A stretch of DNA of 64,000 nt, from NCBI RefSeq assembly GCF_000219625.1, contig NC_018214.1, positions 992,001-1,056,000 of the forward strand, in the 5' to 3' direction. This DNA is from Zymoseptoria tritici IPO323. Taxonomy: Eukaryota > Ascomycota > Dothideomycetes > Mycosphaerellales > Mycosphaerellaceae. The position numbers and the translations under genes are program-made. The notes under the pieces are model-generated. The model was not told the origin of the DNA. It did not search any database and saw only the letters and a list, made by a program, of their open reading frames with translations. Numbering within the stretch: the stretch's first letter is position 1; each line of letters begins with the position of its first letter. Positions 42,363 through 52,328 of the stretch are shown here, piece after piece.

Positions 42363-45329
42363 ATGGCCGAGTCAATGGAGATCCCGTTCGGATTTGTCCT
42401 CCTCATTTTCCTCGTCGCCGGCATTGCAGGCCTTATCGTAGGCGCAAACCTTGAGCAACCCACCCCGAAGCTCAAAGTCACCGCGATGCAAGAGTCCTCC
42501 GCTCCGAAACCGACTCGCGCCTCTCCTGCCACCACCACCGACGCCGCCCACCCGTACCGCCGCCAACTCCTCGCCGCCGACGCTGAGAACGAGCGCCTTC
42601 GCCGCCAGCTGAGGGAAGCGCGTGATGAGGCTACTCTGGCGCAGGCTTCCGCACGAGAGCAGGCCTACAATGCCGCTCAAGTCGAAGTAGAACAGCGGAA
42701 AGAGAGCAGTGCGTGGGAAGCGAGAGTGGAGAGATTGATGGTGCGGGCGGAGGGAAGTGAAGCGAAAATTGCGCACTTCAAGATGATGACGAAGATGGCG
42801 GAGACGGCGAAGGAGATGGCTGAAGAGAGCAAGGAGAGGGCGGTGAACGAGTTGCGCTTGCGTGAGGAGAAGCAGCGGCAGGAGAAGAGGGATGTGGAAG
42901 AGGAGGTAATGAAGGCGGAGAGCAGGGTGAGGATGGAGGGGAGGGAAGATTTGAAGCGCACGCTGGCCAATTTTGCCGCGGCGCAGGAGAAGGTGAAGGA
43001 GGTCTCGGCGGAGAATGGACAGTTGAGGGAGAGGCTTGCCGCGTTGGAGGCGTGGTGCGCTGCGCAAGTCTTGGAGCCGACTGTGCAGGAGAAGGAGGAG
43101 CAGGAGGAGGAGGAGAAGCCGGAGCCGCCCGCCTCACCTGATGCTGAAGGCTCACACAAAGCCGAAGCTGGAGATGAGGAAGGAGCGACCGAGGAACCAG
43201 TGTCGTCGCCAGCTGAACAAGAGCTGGTCGAGAGCGAGAGCGAGTCGGACGTTGCTGGAGAGAGCGGTGATGTGCAGGCTCACCAGAGTGAGCAACTGCC
43301 ACCTCTCCCGGACTCTCCCAAGGCGGAGGAGTCTACTGAGCTCTCCGAAGCTTCCACCGAAGCTCCCGGCAACCAAGCGCACGATGAGGAGGAAGCGGCG
43401 GCCAGCCCACCTCCAGCGGAAGAAGCAGATGTCGTTGAGCAGGTGGAGGAAGTGGCAGACGGCCCCCATCCACCAGCGAACGACTCTGCAGCCACGGACG
43501 GCGACGAGCAGTCGAATGAGCCGACGTCTGTCGAGCAACGCGAGCTCAGTCCTCTCAACAAAGAGCTGGTTCTGGCGCTGGAAGAAGCCGCTCGAAGCCC
43601 ACCCCGAGCAGCGCACCCGGAGGACGTTGAGCAGGACGTCGAGCCAGCGATTGAAGCTCCAGATGACGAAGATGAACCCGAGGAGGTGAGGTACAGCCCA
43701 CCTCCACCTGCAGAGCAGCATGTGTTCGTTGATGAAGCTATTGAGCTCGAAGACGCGCCAATGGCAGACGAGGAGACGCCTCTCCGGGATCTTTCGATCG
43801 AGCATGGAGAAGAGTCGCAGGCTCTCGACCTCATGGACGTGGACGATGCGACCAAAGGCGACCCTGATGATTCAATCATGAGTGGCTCGACCGACGACGG
43901 TTCCCAAATCGAGGAGTTCACCGATATCTACGAGCATGTTGAGCAAGATCGGGACATGGTCAACAATGGAGCTACCAACCACGGGTTTGATGTTGCTCAA
44001 GCAGACGATATGCTGCGCCAGTCCACAGTCCCTTCAAGCCCGCACGATTCGGCGAGATGGATTCCAGGAATTGATAGCCCGCATTCTCACACGAAACACC
44101 GGGACCTTGACAACGATCAAGATATGGACCAGAATGGCGGCCAAGACGAGACCGAGATGAACGATCAGCACATGGGTGACGCTGCAGACGCGTTTGACGC
44201 TCCAGGTCTCCCAGATCTCTCTCGAGGCGTTCAAGGAGTGAGTGGAATGACTCCGGCATTGTATGATTTCCTCAAGAAGAGCGCTCAGGCGAGCATGCAG
44301 ACGAGTATGCAGTCGTACGGCTCTCCGGAATCGCAGGATGCGGAGATGAGTGACGACGACGAGAACATGACCTGGGAGAACGTTGATGTCGATACTCCTG
44401 CCGTCTCATCACCACCACAGGAGAGCTACAACATCGACATCCCGTCGTCGGGTCGAGACTACCACCCCCCTGCTGCACGTCCAATGCCAGCAATCTCGCA
44501 AGCGCCATTACCTTGGGCACCTTCAAAAGCGCCAGGATCCTTCCTTTCATCATCATCAGCCACCTCGCAAGCGCCATCACCTTGGGCACAATCGAAAGCG
44601 CCAGGATCATTCCTCTCATCATCATCATCAGCCCCCGTGGCGAAGAAACACACCCCTATGATCTACACCCCACAAGTGTACACCGTTCCACCACCAGTCC
44701 GCACCTCGTCCAAGCTTAAGCCCTGCGGAACATGCTTCGGCAACGTGGTTGAGCACGACGAAGGATGCGAGACTCTGAAAGTGCAAATCCTCATCGGCGG
44801 CTCGGGACATGACCCGCTCTGCAAAACCTGCAGTAAACGCCAGTCCACCCACGCCGGAATGAATTGTCCGCTGAAGACCAAGATTCCCGCCGATGGATTC
44901 CAGATCGAGGGCTTCATTGCATTGACCGACTGTATCAATGGTGACTGTCACGCCATTGAGAATGATCCTCATCTCTTTGACTGCTTTGTTGCGCAGATCG
45001 AGCAGATTGCGCTGTTGGGAGGTGAGCACATCGAGACCGGCAAGGCCAACGAGGATGTCGAGAGGGAGAGTGGACCTCTGAAGCTCAAGAATGATATTTC
45101 GTTGCGGATGCTGGATCAAGATACCGGTTCGCACAAGCGCCAGAAAGCAGTGCATTTCGCTGAGCCGATCGAGCAAGGACCTGCTGTTGTGTCGACGCCA
45201 GCACCGAAGCCGAGATCGAAGCCAAAGGCCAACAGTATCTTCTTCACGCCGCAGAAGAAGCCTGCGTTGAAGCAGCCCGCGACTGCGAATGCGAATTCAT
45301 CCAATGGACGTGCATCTGCACGCAAGTAA
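42363..45329 (+). CDS. Membrane-anchored coiled-coil protein with acidic middle and Cys-rich C-terminal module
   Basis: A single-exon protein of 988 residues that I do not recognise. I start at the ATG at 42363; the frame is open upstream but without ATG. Residues about 7-28 form one membrane helix (PFGFVLLIFLVAGIAGLIVGA). Residues about 70-250 form a long charged coiled coil (NERLRRQLREARDEATLAQ onward). Residues about 250-600 are extremely acidic and disordered. A 23-residue tandem repeat follows (about 712-758, SQAPxPWAxSKAPGSFLSSS). Then a Cys module at about 789-880 with CGTCFG, CETLKV, CKTCSKR, a CPLK step, CINGDC and DCF could bind zinc. The tail is basic (KPRSKPKANSIFFTPQKKPALK). One anchored end plus a large acidic cytosolic or nucleoplasmic arm suggests a scaffold at the ER or nuclear envelope; that is inference. 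Confidence 0.8.
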   Translation: MAESMEIPFGFVLLIFLVAGIAGLIVGANLEQPTPKLKVTAMQESSAPKPTRASPATTTDAAHPYRRQLLAADAENERLRRQLREARDEATLAQASAREQAYNAAQVEVEQRKESSAWEARVERLMVRAEGSEAKIAHFKMMTKMAETAKEMAEESKERAVNELRLREEKQRQEKRDVEEEVMKAESRVRMEGREDLKRTLANFAAAQEKVKEVSAENGQLRERLAALEAWCAAQVLEPTVQEKEEQEEEEKPEPPASPDAEGSHKAEAGDEEGATEEPVSSPAEQELVESESESDVAGESGDVQAHQSEQLPPLPDSPKAEESTELSEASTEAPGNQAHDEEEAAASPPPAEEADVVEQVEEVADGPHPPANDSAATDGDEQSNEPTSVEQRELSPLNKELVLALEEAARSPPRAAHPEDVEQDVEPAIEAPDDEDEPEEVRYSPPPPAEQHVFVDEAIELEDAPMADEETPLRDLSIEHGEESQALDLMDVDDATKGDPDDSIMSGSTDDGSQIEEFTDIYEHVEQDRDMVNNGATNHGFDVAQADDMLRQSTVPSSPHDSARWIPGIDSPHSHTKHRDLDNDQDMDQNGGQDETEMNDQHMGDAADAFDAPGLPDLSRGVQGVSGMTPALYDFLKKSAQASMQTSMQSYGSPESQDAEMSDDDENMTWENVDVDTPAVSSPPQESYNIDIPSSGRDYHPPAARPMPAISQAPLPWAPSKAPGSFLSSSSATSQAPSPWAQSKAPGSFLSSSSSAPVAKKHTPMIYTPQVYTVPPPVRTSSKLKPCGTCFGNVVEHDEGCETLKVQILIGGSGHDPLCKTCSKRQSTHAGMNCPLKTKIPADGFQIEGFIALTDCINGDCHAIENDPHLFDCFVAQIEQIALLGGEHIETGKANEDVERESGPLKLKNDISLRMLDQDTGSHKRQKAVHFAEPIEQGPAVVSTPAPKPRSKPKANSIFFTPQKKPALKQPATANANSSNGRASARK
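44496..44636 (+). repeat. 69-bp in-frame tandem duplication
   Basis: Unit 1 is 44496-44564 and unit 2 starts at 44565. Both begin TCGCAAGCGCCAT and end in a run of TCATCA. They encode a 23-residue Pro/Ser/Trp-rich repeat in the linker of the coiled-coil protein. Unit 2 has one extra Ser codon and a few substitutions. Confidence 0.85.
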
Positions 45330-46418
45330 ATCGCTCATTGATTGGAGCGTCAGCAAGCCAGTATGTCAGGAAATGATTTTACGGAGCAGAGGAAGCAGGA
45401 AATGCAGAGAGAAGATTTTTGCGATGGACAGAGAACTGAGCAAGGAAGGGAATCGGCTTTGCATGACTATAACGGCGGTCTCTCCAGAAATGCCAACGTG
45501 CATAAGAGACGAAGTGTGCGACAGAGCCTATGCCGTAGATACGATTCCAGTACTGATATGAATGAATATGAATACACTCGATAAGTCCGATGCTCTGAAA
45601 CCGTTGATTGTCCATTCCCGTGCTTGTGGCCGATGCGTTGAAGACCGTGATGGAGAAGAATTGCATCCTAGATCGTTGACAACAAGCATTCGAGCATTGC
45701 CAATTTCCAAAGGCAGAGATCATTGTTCAAGGATGTGGTCGTCGCGGTCATGTCCTCTGTTCTGCTGCTCAGACTGCGCACTCCAAGCTAACTACGGTGC
45801 AAGTCTGGTGCAGTGTGAGAGGTGGAGCATGATCATGCGATCCATGTTCTGGACGAGGTATGTCCAGGACGAAAGAGGAGAAAGTTGGAGAAGGGCAGGA
45901 CCCCATGCAAGGGGCGACCCTGCCCGTTTCCCTCCCGCCGCTTCCCAGCTGAGCTTCCCGTTCATCACAAGCAACAGCACAGCAAACGCACGACGGACAG
46001 TAACCAACAAACAGCTGCCCTGTTCTTGCCGAATATCTCACCCAATCTGACCTCTTCTCCGTCTTTCACCTTCTTCGACTACCGTACTCACTCTCACAAC
46101 TTCTCACACTCCTCCTCTCTACCACAACACAACCACAACACCCACCGATCAATGCCCGTCTAGCTCGTCTGCCCCCAACCGCCGCCCGCCGATCAAACCC
46201 TTTCTCGCCGTGCGTGTGAACCCCACTCCACATCCCAACTTTCTGGGAATTTGAATTTATGCTAAACCTCTGCGCGTGCTACAGCTTCTTCCACTCGACA
46301 ACAACAACACACCTCCTCAAAACACCCACCCTCTCACCCCCAGGACCCATTCTCCCGGTCCATCTCCACCCTCCACGACATCACACCACCACCCGCCTTC
46401 ACCATCACCGACGCCATC
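45330..46418. other. Intergenic and long pyrimidine-rich leader of KH gene
   Basis: From about 46030 to 46410 the plus strand is strongly C/T-rich with CACC and CTTC steps, a probable long 5' UTR as is common for RNA-binding protein genes. No other gene is supported. Confidence 0.45.
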
Positions 46419-47560
46419 ATGTCCGCCGAAGACAACTCTCCCGTCCTCGACAATGGCATTGACCAGCTCGCCGATAAGATGGGCGGTCTCAACGCCGACG
46501 AGCGCCCGCGCACCGAAGAAGAGTATGCCCAGGCTCAGCTCACTCTCCGCGCCATCGTCACTTCCAAGGAAGCCGGTGTGATCATTGGAAAAGCTGGACA
46601 AAACGTTGCCGACCTTCGCGATAAGACTGGCGTTCGCGCTGGTGTCAGCAAAGTCGTTCCTGGCGTGCACGACCGCGTTCTGACCGTGACTGGTGCCCTT
46701 ACTGGGATCGCCGATGCCTACGGTCTTGTCGCCGACAGCCTCGTCAAAGGCGCACCACAAATGGGCATGGGAGGTGTCGTTGGCAGCCCCAACACTCACC
46801 GTAAGAGCTTCCACATGATACAGGACGAGATAAACAGCTAACGCAAATCACAGCCATCCGTCTCCTGATCTCGCACAACCAGATGGGCACTATCATTGGC
46901 CGTCAAGGACTCAAGATCAAGCAGATTCAAGACGCGTCTGGCGTGCGCATGGTCGCTCAGAAAGAGATGCTTCCACAATCCACCGAGCGCATCGTCGAGG
47001 TCCAAGGCACACCCGAAGGCATTCAGAAGTCCGTGTGGGAGATTGGCAAGTGCCTCATCGACGATGAGCAGCGCGGCTACGGCACTGTCCTCTATAGCCC
47101 AGCCGTCCGCGTCCAAGGCGGCGCTCCTCCAGCAATCAACGGTGCTAGCCCTGTCGGGTTTGGTGGAGGTGCTCCTCGCAGCTTCGCCCGCACTGGCAAC
47201 GGTGCCGACTTCACCTCTGGTGCACCAGCTTCTTCCTACCCACCTCGCCGTAACGGCGGCTCCGACGCCGGCCCGCCTCCTGTCGTCGAGGATGGCGAAG
47301 ACATCCAGACTCAGAACATCAGCATTCCAGCTGATATGGTCGGCTGCATCATCGGTCGTGGTGGCAGCAAGATTAGTGAGATCCGCAAGAGCTCTGGCGC
47401 ACGCATCTCCATCGCCAAGGCTCCCCATGATGAGAGCGGCGAGCGCATGTTCACCATCACCGGCGGTCCCAGCGCGAACGAAAAGGCCCTCTACCTCCTC
47501 TACGAGAACCTCGAAGCGGAGAAGATGCGCCGCAGCCAGATCCCAGAGGCTCAGGCATAG
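46419..47560 (+). CDS. Triple KH-domain RNA-binding protein (PCBP/Rnc1/Pbp2-like)
   Basis: A poly(C)-binding type mRNA regulator of 362 residues. Exons 46419-46800 and 46854-47560; intron 46801-46853 (GTAAGA..CACAG, 53 bp). Three KH domains with the GxxG loop: KH1 about 41-108 (GVIIGKAGQNVADLR), KH2 about 128-195 (GTIIGRQGLKIKQIQDASG) and KH3 about 275-345 (GCIIGRGGSKISEIRKSSG). The GxxG loops are GKAG, GRQG and GRGG. A Gly/Pro/Ser-rich linker separates KH2 and KH3. The three-KH order with the long KH2-KH3 gap is that of S. pombe Rnc1, yeast Pbp2/Hek2 and animal PCBP/hnRNP K, which regulate stability and localisation of target mRNAs; it probably shuttles between nucleus and cytoplasm. The C-terminus (LEAEKMRRSQIPEAQA) is short. 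Confidence 0.94.
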
Positions 47561-48717
47561 GGTGTCAACCCTTGTGGACCTTACTCCGGCAATCACAACC
47601 GGATTCCGCCGTCTCTTCTCGGTCATTGAGACCGTGATCTCACTATCATCCGCTTCGACAATCAAACTGGAAATCAAACCTCGACATGCTTCTCTTTCTT
47701 CACTGCCGCGGTCTGGATATTCGACCACATCCTCATTCCCTCAACGCATGTCTAATGACCATTATGACTTTACGCTTCGACGACCACATCAGTCCGAACG
47801 CCTATTGTCGTCTCCCCAGTGTGGCTTCTTTATTCCACTTCTGCACCTCTCACTCTTTACTCATCACATACGCCAACCCCACGAAAATCCAACATATCTG
47901 CCGCTACCGTCGCCCGCCGCCTCGTCCGCCCGCTCCTCACCGATAGCCACCACGACGACATCCCTTTCCGATAACGACACTCATCCCCGAAAAGTAATCC
48001 CTCTTTGGTCTTCGCCAGGAACTTAATGCACATCCGCTACCACTCGACATCAACTCAATCCTCTTGGGTTCTTGTTCCGGACGAACTCGACCCTTTCTCT
48101 TCCCTCACCGCGGACCTCTTCTGAGATGCGACATGTTATGGAATGAAGAATTATGGAACTTAGCGGAGCACGTGTTCATGTTTTGTATGGAATAGCAGCG
48201 GGAGGAAGGGCTGCACTGGAATGATTGGCTCCACAGGGCCGATCAGTGGAGTGCTGAGTCTTGCCTTCCTGCGCCTTTACGGGGGACTTTGCAATGTTGT
48301 TGCATAGCGCGATATACCAATTTCAATTGTGCTGTTTCACTTTGCTATGATCTGACTCCGCGTCGTTGTTATGTGGTTGATCGTGAGTAATGTTTTATTG
48401 ATGCCTTCTCTCTCCTGACCTACATGAGACCTTTATTTTGCTTGTTCACATCCGCGAGAAACCGTCAAGTCATGATTCAATTGCGTGTCATTCCACGTTG
48501 TAATGCCGCTGTTGGCTGAGCAAAAACGCCTATACCCTCCAACCCAAGTCCTGCCGAAATCAATCAACACCGTTATAAGAAACGCCATTCAGTCCAAGCA
48601 TTCCAGTACCCATCCATCCATTATACTCCAGGCCTTGAAAAATCCATCCGTCCGGTACCCACCACCACTACCATTCCGCCCACATCATCACATTGTCTTG
48701 TCTCCCACATCCATCAT
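47561..48717. other. Convergent intergenic region
   Basis: 3' ends of the KH (plus) and Yippee (minus) genes. A pyrimidine-rich stretch (47580-48110) follows the KH stop and may be a long 3' UTR. The frames within are Ser/Arg/Pro-rich shadows of that composition. No gene recognised. Confidence 0.45.
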
Positions 48718-49144
48718 TCAATTCACCTGACACAACAACTCCTGCTCCAAAATGAATTTGCCCTCCTTGTACTTCTCCGTGCTCTCGTACGCGCGGTCGT
48801 ACTTCCATCCCACCACCTCTTTGCACTGTCGACAGCAGATGTCCCGGACCACGTGTCGGCCGGTCGTCATGTTGCGTTCGCCCGCTTCGCCGGCCAGGAT
48901 GTTGACGACGGTGTTGAAGAGGTAGGCTTTGCCGTGTTGACCGCGGAAGTTCTGTGAGGAGGAGAGGGATTGTCAGCGGTGGGTACAGTGGGAGTGGGTG
49001 TGAGGAGGTGAAAGGGATGGCGGATGGAAGGAGGGAAGAGCTTACGCGGCTGACGATTTCGTCGTGGTCGGCCAGATGGGTTTTGCAGGTTTTGCAGCCG
49101 TAGACTTTTTTGGCGTCGAGGTAGATGTTGTAGGCGAGGCCCAT
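48718..49144 (-). CDS. Yippee-family zinc-binding protein
   Basis: A small conserved eukaryotic zinc protein of the RMLC-like Yippee fold; animal members are nuclear or spindle-associated, fungal roles are poorly known. Exon 1 is 49144-49046, the intron 49045-48952 (94 bp, GTAAGC..CACAG) and exon 2 48951-48718; 110 residues. The diagnostic spacing C-x2-C-x52-C-x2-C is exact: C17 and C20 (YGCKTCKTH), C73 and C76 (CCRQC). Other family segments are NFRGQHGKAYLFNTVVN, MTTGRHVVRDI and GWKYDRAYESTEKYKEGKF. The ATG at 49142-49144 has a good ACCATGG context; a GTGAGT just upstream could be the donor of a leader intron. Confidence 0.95.
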
Positions 49145-49761
49145 GGTGGGCACTCACGGGTGGGAGAATGGACGGAGAGTGAGGAGTCGGTGAAGTGCAC
49201 CGCCGAGTGGAGGTCGAACGAGGCGGTGGTTGAGTTGTTGTCGGCGTTCACAGTGGGATGCAGTTGTGTTGTCGGCCGTCTGTCTGATCGTGGTAGAATG
49301 GCCGTCAAGGCTGCAGGAATTGGGAGTGGTCACGAGGAAGGTGAGAGAGGATGAGGCAAGTAATGACGGGGCAGCTCGACGAGGCGACGACTATAGAGGT
49401 GAGGAGCGAAGATGGTCGGGGGGATGAATGGAGGTTACGATGGACGGTAGGGTATTGGTGATTCAGAGTAGGAATTGCGATGTAGAGTTTCCAGGATGTC
49501 CAGAGGAAGAAGGAAGTGACATCTCTCGTCCGGTGAACAACTGAAGCTCTCACTCTCGGGAGGGATGACCCTGATTGCCTGATTGTCGTTATCATAATGC
49601 GGGGCAGCCGAAAGGCGGAGTCCAGTCCGATCGATTTTGGAATGGAGCAACTTGGCAACGTCCGAGGCTTCTTTGAAATACATTTCGCAACCTCAACACA
49701 TTGTGCCGACAAAGCGAAATCGGCCAAAGAAAGAGCCGGCCCATCTGTGCTGCTTGTCGTC
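49145..49761. other. Intergenic, Yippee promoter side
   Basis: Upstream region of the Yippee gene. Frames on either strand have no domain or signal peptide. Nothing else supported. Confidence 0.4.
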
Positions 49762-49971
49762 TTACGCCTGGTTCACAATTCCCGTCATGGACTTCCGTTC
49801 ATCCCTCCGTCGGTCTCGGCGGGATCCTGCCCAAGGACCGGAAGCGCTTCTTCTCGTTGCGATCACGTTGATCACAGCCAAGAACAAGAACACGCCTAGC
49901 GGGACTCCGAGGGCGATGATCGGTGCCAGCATTGCAAAGACAGCAAAGCCATGAAATGCCTGTTGGAACAT
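49762..49971 (-). CDS. Possible small single- or double-span membrane protein
   Basis: An ATG at 49969-49971 opens a 69-residue frame with a strongly hydrophobic first half (FAVFAMLAPIIALGVPLGVFLFLAV) and a basic Arg/Ser second half, in the usual positive-inside arrangement. I do not recognise it. It starts about 40 bp from the MITE-like element, so it may be an intact small gene, an exon, or chance hydrophobicity. Confidence 0.3.
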   Translation of the reverse strand: MFQQAFHGFAVFAMLAPIIALGVPLGVFLFLAVINVIATRRSASGPWAGSRRDRRRDERKSMTGIVNQA

Positions 49972-50010
49972 ATTCGAAGCGGACAACGTTCGACCTGGGC
50001 GATGGTCATT

Positions 50011-50240
50011 GGCCCGAAGGGCCTATAATAGTCGACTGGTTTTGAAAAAACCACTTAAGGTTTGATTGGCTCACAGCGAAAGTTGAAAATGCGTGTCACG
50101 TGCAACACGGGATTCCGCTCTGTCTTTCGACGACGATGCCGCCGGCAGGCAAAGGGGGGTCCTAGGGGGTCTCCCCCTAGAAAAGAAAAGCAGCAGACTT
50201 CTACCCTTATGTCGCACTATTATAGATAGTCCTTCGGGCT
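50011..50240. mobile_element. MITE-like 230-bp element with imperfect terminal inverted repeats
   Basis: The left end (50011-50036) carries GGCCCGAAGGGCCTATAATA then GTCGAC. The right end (50211-50240) is close to its reverse complement: GTCGCACTATTATAG, a 4-nt insertion, then CCTTCGGGCT. Inside, 50162-50180 is a perfect hairpin (CTAGGGGG, loop TCT, CCCCCTAG) in a G-run context unlike its surroundings. No ORF of note. A non-autonomous TIR element or a structured non-coding element would look like this. Target-site duplication is not clear. Confidence 0.5.
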
Positions 50241-51082
50241 AACTATTTGAGCAAACGCAGTGCTCCGGCGAAAACTGCAAAGCTTGGCGGCAGTTTGAAC
50301 GGAGTACGGAGTGTAGGCTCGGCGATATGCTTCATGCTGTGTGTGCCTGCCCATGTCGATCGAACGTCTCGAAGCTTGAAACACAGCTCTGTGCTTCCTT
50401 TGATCAGATCGCTAAAATTGGTCTCTCGACGAGAGTTTTTCTTTAGGCGCAAAAGGTATCAACGATGAGATGAGGTTCACTGTCAAATGGTCACGGATGC
50501 AACTCACACGTCACACGTCGCTGGCAAAATCAAAAGGATAGCGCAGTTTCTGCCAAGACTCTTTGGAAGCGATTTGAGCACCTTTGCGTCTCGTGTCGAA
50601 AGCACAGATTTGTTCACTCTTTTCTGCCGTTTCGACATAATCGCATCCTCACAACACCGCACCGCGCAATGCTATTCTACGTCGGCATCGGTAAGATGAG
50701 AGGAGTCGATTCGCAGGGAAACGAATGGCAAGGATTTGGCCCTGAGGAAGAGCAAGGAGAGGAGTGTACGCGAGGAGTCGTGTCGCGTTGACCTCTTGAA
50801 GTGGAAAACGAGGCCCAGCAATGTTGGAACGAGAAACGAGAGCCATTCTCGTGAACTCCAATGCACTATCACGGTTTGCAATGCCTCCCACTTGCCAGGA
50901 TCAGTCCACGTCGAGATCGTGAACGGAAGCGTAAGCAATCAGCCCTCTGAACAATTTGCCATCTGCTCGCTTCAGATTCAACCTCCGCCGCACGCGGGTC
51001 AAGTGACAGCCGCTCTCAGGCGAGAAACTTGTCTTCCCATTTACCGTACCATGCTCGAACAAGTCCTGGCGTGCGTGCCACG
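50241..51082. other. Intergenic, no gene recognised
   Basis: Flank of the element and 3' side of the Cys-rich gene. A plus-strand frame at 50736-51170 overlaps the Cys-rich gene antisense and has no domain. Confidence 0.4.
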
Positions 51083-51368
51083 CTACGCGCACAGTCTGGA
51101 GCACGTGCCCGGGCACTTGGTTGATGCATCCGGCCAGGAGTCTGTGCAGTCGACCGGTTCACACTCGTAACATCGGCACGTGCCATCGGCTGGGTCCTCA
51201 TGTATGAAGCCGGCCTGGTTCGGAATCAGTATGTCTCTTGCGAGACTCGATCAATGCTCGACGTCTCACCTGGCCTGTACAGATTTTGCAGACTTGATCG
51301 CACTTTCCGAGAGCGGAGGGAAGCCCGGAGAGGAAGAAGAGGGCTGCGGCGACGAACGAGAATCGCAT
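51083..51368 (-). CDS. Small secreted 10-cysteine effector-like peptide
   Basis: Two exons on the minus strand, 51368-51270 and 51214-51083, separated by a 55-bp intron (GTGAGA donor, ACTGAT branch, AACCAG acceptor; phase 0), give 76 residues. The signal peptide is textbook: MRFSFVAAALFFLSGLPSALG, with cleavage expected before K22. The mature 55 residues carry ten cysteines: CDQVCKIC at 23-30, then CRCYEC, DC, KC, and PGTC..LC at the end, giving an even count for disulfides. The second exon's frame is the only one keeping cysteines in register, and it ends in TAG soon after the last. Such peptides in plant- or rock-associated fungi are often effectors, toxin-like or antimicrobial; I recognise no family. 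Confidence 0.7.
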
Positions 51369-52050
51369 GATGATGGTGGCAAGACGTGGTAGGTGTGTGT
51401 GTTGTTGCGGTCGCTGCGATGAAGACCGTTCGTCAGCTGTGATGAACAAGCGCTCGAGTGGTTGAGATTGGCTCACGAGAGTTGTCGGGAATCTGCAAAT
51501 AACAGCTGCTGCGTTCAATCTGAGCGTCTTACGAGAAAAAGGATCAGGTCAAACTGGAGGAAGTGCGGGCATTATATCCCCTTCGAATCATCCATGTCTC
51601 CTTCCGGTTTGACACTTGACCACAACTCAGCTCCGATCGTCAGTGCCACGATCCGTGTCGACGGAGGCTTGCGGAAACAAATCATTCGCTGAACGTATTG
51701 GAGTGGTCGCCGGTCATACCCGGCCTGGGATGAATGTGTCGATCAGCAGGCATCACATCGGTGCCTGGACATGCCTTGGAGCCTGCAACCGAAGCGACCA
51801 CTTCATTCGATGCTCCATACGCTGCACAGCCTCCGGACACAAGCAAGGAATAAGTCATAATCCTTACACTGGGCATCGACACTTCCGAGCCGTCATGAAA
51901 GTCGAAGAATCGTGCAAAAGCATCGACGAACACATCGACAGTACTTGGTATGGCAAACAAGTACAAAGAAAGTTCTCATTCAGGATTCAATAACGTCGGG
52001 AGAAAAGACATGGTCGCCACGATCGCGATGCGGACATTGGTCGAAGATGT
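51369..52050. other. Intergenic between two Cys-rich loci
   Basis: Promoter side of the 10-Cys gene, including its leader on the minus strand. A short cysteine-bearing minus-strand frame near 51825-51890 lacks start and splice support. Confidence 0.4.
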
Positions 52051-52328
52051 TCAGGGGATGGCTGTGCGCTTGACCCAGTGTCGGGTGCCGTTGACATTCA
52101 CAGCGTGCCATTTGAAGCAAGAAGTACAGACCCTGGACCAGAACCACGGAAGGAGTGCACATTCCCTGGAGACAATATCGACCGCTCCAGACCATTGCCA
52201 TCATTGGAAGATAATAGCGTTGTGGAGGCCGTCTCTAACATGTATGTCCCATGGCCACACGCGCAGTCCGCGTATCCGCTGTTGGCGTTGAAGCCACACT
52301 CTGTGCCCTCCGCGACGCATTTGTGTTC
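52051..52328 (-). CDS. Partial Cys-rich gene: two internal/terminal exons
   Basis: Exon 52328-52240 follows a TTCGACAG acceptor and reads EHKCVAEGTECGFNANSGY then DCACGHGTY; donor GTTAGA. Intron 52239-52166 (74 bp) ends in TCTCCAG. The last exon, 52165-52051, reads on in phase with more cysteines and a WHAVNVNGTRHWVKR segment, closing with TGA. Seven cysteines in 67 residues, with phases that fit, suggest the C-terminal part of a second small secreted protein. I could not find an exon with a signal peptide upstream, so the gene is incomplete or has lost its start. Confidence 0.35.

Noticed and set aside
42372..43302. Long minus-strand frames antisense to the coiled-coil gene
   Set aside because: Leu/His- or Pro/Ser-rich shadows caused by GAG/GAA-rich coding sequence on the plus strand.
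46838..47728. 296-codon minus-strand frame antisense to the KH gene
   Set aside because: The sense strand encodes KH2 and KH3 with exact GxxG motifs; the antisense frame has no domain.
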